Positions 1 through 6,833 of a stretch of 15,209 bases of DNA are shown here, piece by piece; the first letter of the stretch is position 1, and each line of letters opens with the position of its first letter. The DNA lies in the NCBI GenBank assembly GCA_002779045.1, contig PEXO01000321.1, positions 17,975 to 33,183 of the forward strand, read 5' to 3'. Source of the DNA: Elusimicrobia bacterium CG08_land_8_20_14_0_20_59_10. GTDB lineage: Bacteria; Elusimicrobiota; Elusimicrobia; Elusimicrobiales; UBA9959. Under the pieces are notes generated by a model. It saw only the letters and a program-made list of their open reading frames with translations. It did not search any database and had not been told where the DNA came from. The position numbers and the translations under genes were made by a program.

Positions 1-625
1 CGTTCCTGAAAGGCGTGGGGATCGAGTTGATGTCGGCTATCAGGTCCCTGGACGGGCCCGCATGAACGGCCCCGCCGCAGCGTACCAGCGCACCGGGCGT
101 GCCCTTCCAGGGCGTTCCCGACACAAAACGGGTAAGCAATTCGGCGAAAGTGGCTTCCCCCTCGCCCAGGACAAGCGCGTCCGCCCCGCATTTCCGAAGC
201 ATCTCTTCTTTCCTTCCCGTGGCTTCGGGACCGCCGAGAACGATGCGCTTGCGGGGATACTTCTTCCTTATCCTCCGGCACAGGGATTCCACCTTGCGCA
301 AATTCCAGAGATAACAGGAGAAAGCCACTATATCCGGGTTCCAGGAGGCGATGAAATCAAGCGTCCTGGCATAATCGAAAGTATAAAGGTTCAGCGTTCT
401 GACTTCGCATTTCCCGCCAAGCTCCCTGTCCGCGTAAGTTTTAAGCAAACCCCCGGCAAGCGGGACGACCCTGCGGTTATCGTGGAGATCCCTGGAGATC
501 CCGACGATCAGCGCCCTGGGCCGCGGAGCGCGGCCGCGCGCGGCATGTTTTAACGTGAGAACCCGGGCTCCGGCGGCCGGCGGTCCCGGAATGATCTTTA
601 CTCGCTGTTTGGGAATAGTGGGCAT
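1..625 (-). CDS. B12-binding radical SAM protein, N-terminal part (cut by left edge)
   Basis: About 208 residues can be read on the minus strand before the window ends; no stop is reached. The visible part is a cobalamin-binding-type Rossmann domain. It has RALIVGISRDL near residue 45, DIVAFSCYLWN near 105-115, VLGGPEATGRKEEM, and CGADALVLGEGEATFAELL, followed by the linker SIPTPFRN that in this family precedes the radical SAM barrel. The CxxxCxxC motif would lie beyond the edge, so radical SAM chemistry is inferred. The inference rests on close similarity to the gene at 6830-8446, which aligns over the whole visible length and does carry the motif. The start ATG at 623-625 is chosen because it follows a promoter-like TGCTAAAAT by only 7 bases; no Shine-Dalgarno is evident. 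It lies 66 bases downstream of the flavoprotein gene. Function beyond the class is unknown. Confidence 0.85.
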   Translation of the reverse strand, partial: MPTIPKQRVKIIPGPPAAGARVLTLKHAARGRAPRPRALIVGISRDLHDNRRVVPLAGGLLKTYADRELGGKCEVRTLNLYTFDYARTLDFIASWNPDIVAFSCYLWNLRKVESLCRRIRKKYPRKRIVLGGPEATGRKEEMLRKCGADALVLGEGEATFAELLTRFVSGTPWKGTPGALVRCGGAVHAGPSRDLIADINSIPTPFRN

Positions 626-632
626 TCAGGAT

Positions 633-641
633 ATTTTAGCA
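633..641 (-). promoter_or_regulatory. Extended -10 promoter element, probably leaderless start
   Basis: The minus strand reads TGC TAAAAT, an extended -10 (TGn plus hexamer). Seven bases then separate it from the ATG at 625, so transcription would begin at or beside the start codon. It lies inside the 16-bp block TATTTTAGCAGAAATA (plus-strand reading, 632-647), which recurs exactly at 8451-8466 in front of a paralogous gene. No convincing -35 hexamer was found. The element suggests that the partial gene at 1-625 can be transcribed independently of the upstream operon. Confidence 0.55.
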
Positions 642-691
642 GAAATAGAGAACCGCTGCCGCACAAGGGGCAAATCACCCGTCCGTCCGGG

Positions 692-2224
692 TTATCTCCC
701 CGCCGGAGGACCCATGTGCCCGGCGGCGAGCCTGGCGGCGCCGCCGCCGGACTGTATGGCCATGGTCATCCCGGAGCCGGGACAGGTCCACTGCCCGGCC
801 AGGAACAACCCGCGCACCGGCGTAGCCTGCGGCAGCCTGTCGAACAGCGTCTGGCCGATGTTATTCTCCCAGCCGTATATCGCCCCGGAATCCACGCCCG
901 TGCGCGCCTCGAGGTCCGCCGGGTCCAGTATCACCGTTTCCCGCACTTTGCCCCGCAGGCCCGGAAGGATCTTCTCCGCCTGGCTGAGCAGGCTTTGGGC
1001 CCGGGCCTCGCGATTCTTCTTCCAGTAGGCCCTGCCCCGCCAGGACGCCATGGTGATGACCGCCATGGAACTGCAGCCGCGCGGCGCCAGCGAGGGGTCG
1101 GCCAGGGAATGCAGGCATAGCCCGAACGACCCGGGCCCGCCCTTGAGCGTGAGCCTGTAGTTCTCGTCATGGTCGAGGCTGGCATAGCAGCTGGTGGCGT
1201 AAACCGGCGGTTTGGCCAGCCGCCGCAAATCCAGTTCCGCCCCGACCAGCAGGTGCAGCGCCGACACCGAGGTGGTCATTGAAGATAGCCTGCCGAGATA
1301 TCCGGCGGGAGCGTGCCTGCCTCCGAGCAGTTCATTGAACGTAAGCCCGGCGGCCGCGTTAGAAATGACGCACCGCGCATTAACCCTTGTTCCGTCGTCA
1401 AGCTCTATCCCCCGCACCCCGCCGGAGCCGGCCAGTATCCGCCGCACCGGAGCCCCGGTCCGCACCGTGCCCCCGCGGGCGGTTATAGAAGCCGCCAGGG
1501 CCTCGCTCAGGCTGCGCGAGCCGCCGCGGATATAAAAAGTCTTTTCAACCGTGTAGGCGCCCATCATGGCGACCATCATCATGGCGGACGCACGGCTTGG
1601 CGGAACGCCGAGATAGATCCACGTGCCGCCAAGTATGGCCGTCAACTCAGGGTCGCGGAAATTCTCCCGGCAATACCCGCTGAAAGACGACTTGAAGTAG
1701 CGCAGCATAGCTGCGGAGTTAATGGCGTGACGGATCTCTCCCACAGGGTCGGAACAATCTTTAAGCCTGTCCTTCCAGCTGCCGAACTTCATCAGACGGT
1801 CCATCTGGTAAAGGCTGCGGCCCTGGTCCAGCATACGGATTATGGCGGCGCGCTCGGCCGGGAAGCGCCGGCAGAGGGCCGCCTCAAGCTCCCCGGAATC
1901 TGCGGGGAAGGTGAACCTGAGGCCGGGAAAGACCACCTCCATGAACACCGGCAGTTTTACAAAATCCACCTTCCGGTCCACGCCTATCTCTTTGAGCAGG
2001 CCGGCGCTCGGCGTGCCGGGGCTGCCGAGGCCGTAAACCTGGTGCAGCGCGCGCTCAAAAGAGAAGCCGCCGCGCTCTACAAGACTGGCATTGCCGCCGA
2101 CCATTTCGTTCCTCTCGGCCAGAAATACCTTGTAGCCGCGTTTGGCCAGCAGGGCCCCCGCCGACAGCCCGCCCAGCCCGCCGCCTACTACCGCGGCGTC
2201 ATACTCCCGTTCCTTTCCCTTCAT
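692..2224 (-). CDS. Phytoene desaturase / carotenoid isomerase-like FAD oxidoreductase
   Basis: This 510-residue protein has the FAD-binding Rossmann signature VVGGGLGGLSAG at about residues 13-24. It is followed by an acidic ribose-binding position (AERN) and GGNA, typical of the CrtI/CrtISO/RetSat branch of the amine-oxidase-like flavoproteins. Mid-protein GGSRSLSEALAASI, then a GG-x-V-x-T stretch, matches the second conserved block. The C-terminal GLFLAGQWTCPGSGMTMA followed by QSGGGAARLAAG is the family's closing FAD motif. Length is normal for the family (about 490-520). Members desaturate, isomerise or saturate polyene or isoprenoid chains, usually at the membrane; the actual substrate is unknown. 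The ATG overlaps the stop of the upstream U32 gene by 4 bases, with GGGGTG just upstream. It is the last gene of the 6099-to-692 operon. The class is firm and the exact reaction is not. Confidence 0.88.
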   Translation of the reverse strand: MKGKEREYDAAVVGGGLGGLSAGALLAKRGYKVFLAERNEMVGGNASLVERGGFSFERALHQVYGLGSPGTPSAGLLKEIGVDRKVDFVKLPVFMEVVFPGLRFTFPADSGELEAALCRRFPAERAAIIRMLDQGRSLYQMDRLMKFGSWKDRLKDCSDPVGEIRHAINSAAMLRYFKSSFSGYCRENFRDPELTAILGGTWIYLGVPPSRASAMMMVAMMGAYTVEKTFYIRGGSRSLSEALAASITARGGTVRTGAPVRRILAGSGGVRGIELDDGTRVNARCVISNAAAGLTFNELLGGRHAPAGYLGRLSSMTTSVSALHLLVGAELDLRRLAKPPVYATSCYASLDHDENYRLTLKGGPGSFGLCLHSLADPSLAPRGCSSMAVITMASWRGRAYWKKNREARAQSLLSQAEKILPGLRGKVRETVILDPADLEARTGVDSGAIYGWENNIGQTLFDRLPQATPVRGLFLAGQWTCPGSGMTMAIQSGGGAARLAAGHMGPPAGR

Positions 2225-3390
2225 TTTTTCACCCCGAATATCCCTCCCGAAATAAAATCGCCGAGTTTCTCCTCAAGCTTCTTTAAATTCCTTTTCACGG
2301 CCGCGGGATCCGCCCTGAACGCTTTTTTCGCTGTCCCGGCGCAGTAACCGCATTTCTCGCAGGAAACATTGCGGCAATCCATATTCCTGAAGAAATCCAG
2401 GAATCCCTCCAAAGCCCCGTTATCCAGGAACTGTTCTTTAAGGTAAAGCGCGCCCGAGAAATCGCGCAGTTTTATGATCTGGGCGCAGTCCGGGCGGAAA
2501 AGGTATTTCAATTTCACCGGCAGTTGTTTTTTAACTTCGGTCTTGGTGTTAAGTATGTCGAGGAGGTTCCCGCGATATTTCCGGGCCGCATAGGCCCTGG
2601 CCGCGCGCGTGAGAGTTTCGGTGGTGTCGGACCTGTCTATAAGCTTAAAGTGGTCTATACCTATCTTCTCGTAGGCGCACAGGTCCTCGGGCCTTATCCA
2701 GCGGGATTTTATCAGTTCTTCCGGGGACAACAGCCTGATGCGCGTGCAGTTCAACACGCAGTAGTCTATGTAAAAGCCCTTTAAATGGTGCCCCGTCTGA
2801 GAGCTGTGGCTGCCCACATTGGCGTGGTAAAGCTGGAACGGGCAGCCGAAGAGGCAGGTTCTGTTAGCTATAAGCTGTATACCGCACCTGACGCTTTTTC
2901 GCAGGGCTTGCAGGAACCCGAAATCGCGGTTCACGTAACCGGGAAGGATCATGCCGTCCGCCCCCAGGTCCTCGTAGAACTTCGCTATCTGCAGGCTGTT
3001 AATGTTCGCAAAAGAAGAGATAACGACTTTCAGGCCGGGAAAACTTTTTTTCACCACCTCCAGCAGCCAGGGGACGGAGACCGTCACCGAATCAACGCCC
3101 AGGGACTCCACCCACCCGATGTATTCCAAGATCTCCCCGCGGGACTCAGCCCGGTATTCCATATTGCCCAGGCAGGAAGGATTGAGCAGATAGTTGAATT
3201 TTATTTTTCGCTTATGGGCTTCCCGGATATAGTTCCCGACCTCTTTGCGGGTAGGCTCGGGCAGCAGGAAGGAGGACCTGCCTCCGCCCAGTATATCGCT
3301 TCCGGGTTTGGCGTAAACGCTGTGCACCGGCAGGCCTTTAAGATTGTCCAGGAGCGCCTTGTCCCAGTTGGCGGCCACGGAAAGTTTCAT
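2221..3390 (-). CDS. U32-family iron-sulphur protein, second tandem copy
   Basis: A 389-residue protein of the peptidase U32 family (relatives UbiU/UbiV, RlhA, TrhP). The hallmark block around residues 174-215 reads IANRTCLFGCPFQLYH, then SHSS, then YCVLNC. It supplies C179, C183, C211 and C215, a likely [4Fe-4S] site. A second cluster, C339-x4-C344-x2-C347-x2-C350, ends in CGYC. Characterised relatives of this type take part in oxygen-independent hydroxylation (UbiU/UbiV in ubiquinone synthesis) or RNA hydroxylation (RlhA, TrhP). Proteolysis is unlikely to be the role. The protein aligns without gaps over the first ~380 residues with the neighbour at 3387-4586, roughly two thirds identical by eye, so the two are a tandem duplication and may form a heterodimer as UbiU and UbiV do. 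The start ATG overlaps the upstream stop by 4 bases; GGGGAGG lies about 10 bases upstream. Confidence 0.88.
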   Translation of the reverse strand: MKLSVAANWDKALLDNLKGLPVHSVYAKPGSDILGGGRSSFLLPEPTRKEVGNYIREAHKRKIKFNYLLNPSCLGNMEYRAESRGEILEYIGWVESLGVDSVTVSVPWLLEVVKKSFPGLKVVISSFANINSLQIAKFYEDLGADGMILPGYVNRDFGFLQALRKSVRCGIQLIANRTCLFGCPFQLYHANVGSHSSQTGHHLKGFYIDYCVLNCTRIRLLSPEELIKSRWIRPEDLCAYEKIGIDHFKLIDRSDTTETLTRAARAYAARKYRGNLLDILNTKTEVKKQLPVKLKYLFRPDCAQIIKLRDFSGALYLKEQFLDNGALEGFLDFFRNMDCRNVSCEKCGYCAGTAKKAFRADPAAVKRNLKKLEEKLGDFISGGIFGVKK

Positions 3391-4586
3391 AACCGGTCCG
3401 CCCTCCCCGCGCGTGCCGCTTTCCCGGGCCGCCCCTCCGCGCCCGCAACGAAACCGCCCAGTTTCCCGTCAAGCTTCTTCAAATTCCTTTTAACGGCGGC
3501 CGGGCTTATCCTGAACGCTTTTTTCGCCACCCGTCCGCAATAACCGCATTTTTTGCAGGAAAGCTTGCGGCAATCGGCGGTCTTGAAGAAATCCAGAAAG
3601 CCGTCAAGCGCCCGGTTATCAAGGTACTGCTCCTTCAGGTAAAGGGCTGATCGCAGGTCGCGCAGCTTCAGGGCCTGGGGATAATCCATTGCGCGCAAAC
3701 ATTTCAGCGGCACCGGAAACTGCCTGGCGGGATCGGTTTTGGCGTTCATTATGTCCAGCAGGTTCCCCTCGTATCTCCTGGCGGAGTAAGCGCGGGCGGC
3801 GCGGACCAGCGTCGCGGTGGTGTCGTATCTTTCGATCAGCTTAAAATGGTCCAGGCCCAGCTCTTCGTAAACGTGAAGGTCCTCGGGCCTTATCCACCTT
3901 GATTTTATGATCTCCCCCGGGAACAAAAGCTTCGCCCTGGTGCAGCTCATCACGCAGTAATCGAGATAAAAACCTTCCGCCCCCTCGCCGGAGCGGGAGC
4001 TGTGGCTTATCACATTGCCGTGGTACAACTGGAAAGGGCAGCCGTAGAGGCAGGTCATGTTGGCGATAAGCTGGATATCGCATTCCACACCTTTACGCAG
4101 CGCCTCCAGGAACCTGAAATCGCGGTTCACGTGCTCGGGGAGGATTATCACCTCGGCGCCGAGTCCCTCGTAAAATTTCGCCAGCTGCAGGCTGTTAATG
4201 TTGGCCAGGGCCGAAACCGCTATTTTCAGCCCGGGAAAACGCCGCTTGATGACCTGCAGCAGCCACGGGGCCGCGACCGTGACATAATCGGGCCGCAGGC
4301 CGTTGACCCATTCGAGATAGCCGATTATCTCCCGGTGGGAAGCGGCCGCATACTCTTTGTTGCCGGTACAGACCGGGTTGAGCAGGTAGTTGAACTTGAT
4401 CTTGCGCTTATGGGCCTGCCGGACATAGGCCTCCACTTCTTTGCGCGACGGTTCGGGAAGCAGGTAAGAAGCCCTCCCGCCGCCGAGCACATCACTTGCC
4501 AGTTTACCGTAGACGCTGTGTACCGGCAGACCCTTAAGGTTGTCCAGCAGGGCCTTATCCCAGTTTGCTGCCACTGAAAGTCTCAT
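3387..4586 (-). CDS. U32-family iron-sulphur protein, first tandem copy
   Basis: A 399-residue U32-family protein. It keeps the same two four-cysteine sets as its neighbour at the same numbering: C179, C183, C211 and C215 in the hallmark region (MTCLYGCPFQLYHGN, SHSS, YCVMSC), and C339, C344, C347 and C350 near the C-terminus (SCKKCGYC). Other blocks shared with the paralogue are NWDKALLDNLKGLPVHSVY at the N-terminus, KFNYLLNP, LANINSLQ, and KSRWIRPEDL. It differs by a short basic tail rich in Ala, Gly and Arg after residue 380. A Shine-Dalgarno AAGGAG lies 2 bases before the ATG. The radical SAM gene upstream ends 22 bases away and the second copy starts within this gene's stop, so all three are probably co-transcribed. 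An anaerobic oxidation or hydroxylation role is inferred from the family; the substrate is unknown. Confidence 0.88.
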   Translation of the reverse strand: MRLSVAANWDKALLDNLKGLPVHSVYGKLASDVLGGGRASYLLPEPSRKEVEAYVRQAHKRKIKFNYLLNPVCTGNKEYAAASHREIIGYLEWVNGLRPDYVTVAAPWLLQVIKRRFPGLKIAVSALANINSLQLAKFYEGLGAEVIILPEHVNRDFRFLEALRKGVECDIQLIANMTCLYGCPFQLYHGNVISHSSRSGEGAEGFYLDYCVMSCTRAKLLFPGEIIKSRWIRPEDLHVYEELGLDHFKLIERYDTTATLVRAARAYSARRYEGNLLDIMNAKTDPARQFPVPLKCLRAMDYPQALKLRDLRSALYLKEQYLDNRALDGFLDFFKTADCRKLSCKKCGYCGRVAKKAFRISPAAVKRNLKKLDGKLGGFVAGAEGRPGKAARAGRADRL

Positions 4587-4608
4587 AACTCCTTGAAAGG
4601 AACCCCGC

Positions 4609-6099
4609 TCAGGTTTTCCGCCCCGCGCCCGCCCGGGCTTTACTCCGGCCGCCGCGCCTGTCGCGGAGAAAATCCTCGAAAGGCTGGTAATTCTGCTGGC
4701 GCCAGGGATTACCGGTAAGGAAACTCCGCCCCATCTTCGCGAAGCACTTGTAGTAATGGCGTATCATGAACTTTTTGGAGAAGAAAATATTACCCAGGGC
4801 TTTCCAGTTTAAGAGCAGGGCCCTGCCGACCACGGTTTTATAATACAGGTCGGCTTCCGGCGCCGAAAGTTCGGCAGTGCGGGTCACGCAGTCGAGCATA
4901 TTGAATTTGGAAAGGTCGCGGATCTCTATCGCGCCGGCCGCCTCGCATTCCTTGTAATAAGGAGTGCCGGGCCACGGCGAAACGGCGTTGGGCCCGACTA
5001 TGTCGCAGTTCTTCAGCAGGAAATACAGCGTCTTGTGCAATCCGGCCTTTGTGTCCCAGGGAGCGCCCCACATGAGCATCCCCATCACAATGAACTCATG
5101 GGTTTTCCCCAATTCAACGGCTTTTTTCACCAGCTCCATGTTCTGCGGCTTATTGAGGCGCCTGAGCACGTCGGGCACGGCGGCCTCTATGCCAAGCATC
5201 ACCTGGTATACCCCGACCTCCTTGAGGTCCCTGAGGAGCTTCTCGTTCTTGACAAAGTTGCCGCAGGTGGTCTGTATCCACATCTTCACTTCGGGCCGCC
5301 TCTTCCTCATCAGCGCGATAAAAGCCTTCGTCCGCGCCGGGTCGTGCAGAAAATCATTATCTCCGATATAGAAGATATGCTTGCCGTATTTTTTGCTCAG
5401 CACCTCAAGAGTGTCCACCATGTATTTGGCGCCGTGGCCGCGCCAGGTATGTTCCCACTGGACCGCCTCGGAACAGAACTTGCAGCGGCCCACGCAGCCG
5501 CGCGCAAAAGTCACGGTAAAACCCACGTGGTTGCCGAGCGACGCCAGCGAATAGCGCTCCATGGGGAACAGGTCATAGGCGGGCGGAGGCAGTTCGTCCA
5601 GGTTCTTGAGGAACGGCCTCGGGGCGTTCTTGACGGGAACGCCGTCCTTCATATACGCCAGCCCCAGTATGCCGGAAAGATCGGTGCTTTTCCCCTTCAG
5701 CGCCCTTAAAAGCTCCTGCAGCGTCGCCTCGCCTTCCCCCACCACGACGAAGTCGGCGGCCCCGGTCCTGAGGGCTTCTTCCCAGAAGATGGAGGCGGTA
5801 TAACCGCCGGTTATTATCCTGGCCTGCGGCAGTATTTCGCGGACCAGCCCGGAAGCGTTTAGCGTGTCGGGCCAGAACGCGGTTATCGCGCCCGTTATGG
5901 CTACCACGTCGGGCCGCTCCTTTTCCAGGTATTCCGCGGTCCTGTCCCACGGTTTTTCCGGCTCCATGGAGGCGTCAAAAACCCTGATATTGAACTCGCG
6001 GCGCGTCACCGCGGCAAGGTAGATAAGGGCCGGCGAGGCGGTAAGGCCCCTGAAAAACTCCCAGCTTTTATGGAGAGGATCCAGAAACAGAACTTTCAT
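4609..6099 (-). CDS. B12-binding radical SAM protein (BchE/methyltransferase-like architecture)
   Basis: This 496-residue protein opens with a cobalamin-binding-type Rossmann domain (about residues 1-150: MKVLFLDPLH, DVVAITG, IITGGYTASIFWEEAL, ADFVVVGEGEATLQELL). The radical SAM barrel follows, with C202, C206 and C209 in ARGCVGRCKFCSE, the CxxxCxxC ligand set for the [4Fe-4S]-SAM cluster. GIEAAVPDVLRRLNK and MGMLMWGAPWDT are typical later strands of the barrel. A basic tail closes the protein. The classical DxHxxG cobalamin ligand is not seen, which is common in this subgroup. Related enzymes methylate unactivated carbons, form rings (BchE) or modify membrane lipids (hopanoid and tetraether enzymes). 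It is the first gene of the operon with the two U32 proteins and the flavoprotein. A good Shine-Dalgarno (AAAGGAGA) sits about 5 bases before the ATG. Confidence 0.9.
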   Translation of the reverse strand: MKVLFLDPLHKSWEFFRGLTASPALIYLAAVTRREFNIRVFDASMEPEKPWDRTAEYLEKERPDVVAITGAITAFWPDTLNASGLVREILPQARIITGGYTASIFWEEALRTGAADFVVVGEGEATLQELLRALKGKSTDLSGILGLAYMKDGVPVKNAPRPFLKNLDELPPPAYDLFPMERYSLASLGNHVGFTVTFARGCVGRCKFCSEAVQWEHTWRGHGAKYMVDTLEVLSKKYGKHIFYIGDNDFLHDPARTKAFIALMRKRRPEVKMWIQTTCGNFVKNEKLLRDLKEVGVYQVMLGIEAAVPDVLRRLNKPQNMELVKKAVELGKTHEFIVMGMLMWGAPWDTKAGLHKTLYFLLKNCDIVGPNAVSPWPGTPYYKECEAAGAIEIRDLSKFNMLDCVTRTAELSAPEADLYYKTVVGRALLLNWKALGNIFFSKKFMIRHYYKCFAKMGRSFLTGNPWRQQNYQPFEDFLRDRRGGRSKARAGAGRKT

Positions 6100-6171
6100 A
6101 CAGTCTCCTTTAGGTGCCGGACACCAGCGATTCCGCCGGCTCTAAGGCGCGCGCGCAGTAAGTAATTTTCA

Positions 6172-6177
6172 ATTATA
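6172..6177 (-). promoter_or_regulatory. -10 hexamer TATAAT for the 6099-to-692 operon
   Basis: The minus strand carries a perfect TATAAT. It lies 72 bases before the ATG at 6099, which would give a leader of about 65 bases ending in a strong Shine-Dalgarno. The leader includes an alternating GCGCGCGCGC tract (6147-6156). No clear -35 was found. Unlike the starts at 625, 8446 and 8499, this promoter would make a conventional mRNA leader. Confidence 0.5.
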
Positions 6178-6180
6178 CTA

Positions 6181-6213
6181 CAAAAAAATGCCGGCACTTT
6201 TCCGCGGCCGCGG
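6181..6213 (-). terminator. Possible intrinsic terminator after the 6246-6833 gene
   Basis: Downstream of the stop at 6246, the minus strand reads a perfect 12-base palindrome CCGCGGCCGCGG (6213-6202). After a short A-rich spacer and GCCGGC comes a run of seven T (6188-6182). The GC-rich hairpin plus T-run fits an intrinsic terminator, but the spacing between palindrome and T-run is longer than ideal, and a competing GCCG/CGGC pairing is short. The position between two co-directional units is where a terminator is expected. Confidence 0.35.
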
Positions 6214-6245
6214 GGTGTCAGAAGAACGATCGCTGCGGCCCAGGA

Positions 6246-6833
6246 TTACAGCCCGATGCCCCTGACCGCTATTTCCGCCCGGTCCTCTATGCCCGCGTCC
6301 GAAAAGGTCTCTTCCTCCACCGAGTCCAGCTCCAGGGCCGTTCCCGCCAGGGTTTCGCGCATCACCAGCGGAAAGACCATTACGGAGAGCAGCGCGTCCA
6401 CCATAAAAGGGATGGAATGCCGTCTGACCGAGCTGGCGGGGCGGCACTCTGCGGCCAGCAGGGCCACCACCTTTACATACTCGGTGAAATTCGCGTCCGT
6501 GAACCGGGCCATGGCGTTCTTCCCCGGGACCGCCTCCGCCTGCCGCGGCGGCGCCAGCTTCCTCGTCTTCCGGGAGAACTTCCCTACCGCGATCAGCGCG
6601 TTCTTGAGCCTTTCGCGCGGCGTACTGCCCACTATCCACCCGGGCCGGAACTTCTTCACGAATTCCGCGGACATCTTCCTTACTGCGGCTCTGAAGAGCT
6701 CCTCTCTGGCGCCGGAGCGCGGGCGGAGCGCGCCGGCTTCCCGCACGGCCACGGCAGTAGTCCTCTTTTCCTTAAGGGGCCTGCGGCCGGCGGACCTGTG
6801 CTTTTGGCCGGTTACCGGCTTCGATCTCTTCAT
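6246..6833 (-). CDS. Uncharacterised basic protein
   Basis: This 195-residue protein is not recognised. The first ~50 residues are rich in Lys, Arg and Pro and probably disordered (KRSKPVTGQKHRSAGRRPLKE). Residues 45-100 look helical and basic (AREELFRAAVRKMSAEFVKKF, then RPGWIVG). The last ~75 residues hold hydrophobic or amphipathic helices (VKVVALLAAECR, PFMVDALLSVMVFPLVM) and an acidic stretch (ELDSVEEETFSDAG). No signal peptide or definite membrane span is evident. The reading frame is supported by the ATGA overlap with the upstream radical SAM gene and by AGGGAGG 4 bases before the ATG. Translational coupling suggests it works with that enzyme, perhaps as a partner or substrate-presenting protein, but nothing in the sequence proves this. 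A long plus-strand frame over the same DNA is judged a shadow. Confidence 0.65.
   Translation of the reverse strand: MKRSKPVTGQKHRSAGRRPLKEKRTTAVAVREAGALRPRSGAREELFRAAVRKMSAEFVKKFRPGWIVGSTPRERLKNALIAVGKFSRKTRKLAPPRQAEAVPGKNAMARFTDANFTEYVKVVALLAAECRPASSVRRHSIPFMVDALLSVMVFPLVMRETLAGTALELDSVEEETFSDAGIEDRAEIAVRGIGL

Larger units (their letters stand above)
2221..4586 (-). repeat. Tandem gene duplication of the U32-family gene
   Basis: Two direct copies of about 1.17-1.2 kb (2221-3390 and 3387-4586) are joined by a 4-base overlap. The encoded proteins align without gaps across the first ~380 residues, and similar nucleotide stretches recur, for example at the starts (both code for NWDKALLDNLKGLPVHSVY) and in the C-terminal Cys region. 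Third-position differences are numerous, so the duplication is not very recent. Both copies keep every candidate cluster cysteine, which argues that neither is decaying. Confidence 0.8.

Noticed and set aside
1313..2347. Long plus-strand open frame (344 codons) opposite the flavoprotein gene
   Set aside because: Antisense to a well-supported flavoprotein with clear FAD motifs; it shows no recognisable motif and is a by-product of GC-rich third positions.
2785..3543. Long plus-strand open frame opposite the U32 genes
   Set aside because: It spans the junction of two real minus-strand genes, has no family features, and a similar shadow (4002-4577) appears in the paralogous copy because the underlying sequence is duplicated.
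2221..4586. U32 genes as secreted collagenase-like proteases
   Set aside because: No signal peptide; the Cys-rich iron-sulphur pattern and operon context fit the hydroxylase-type members better.
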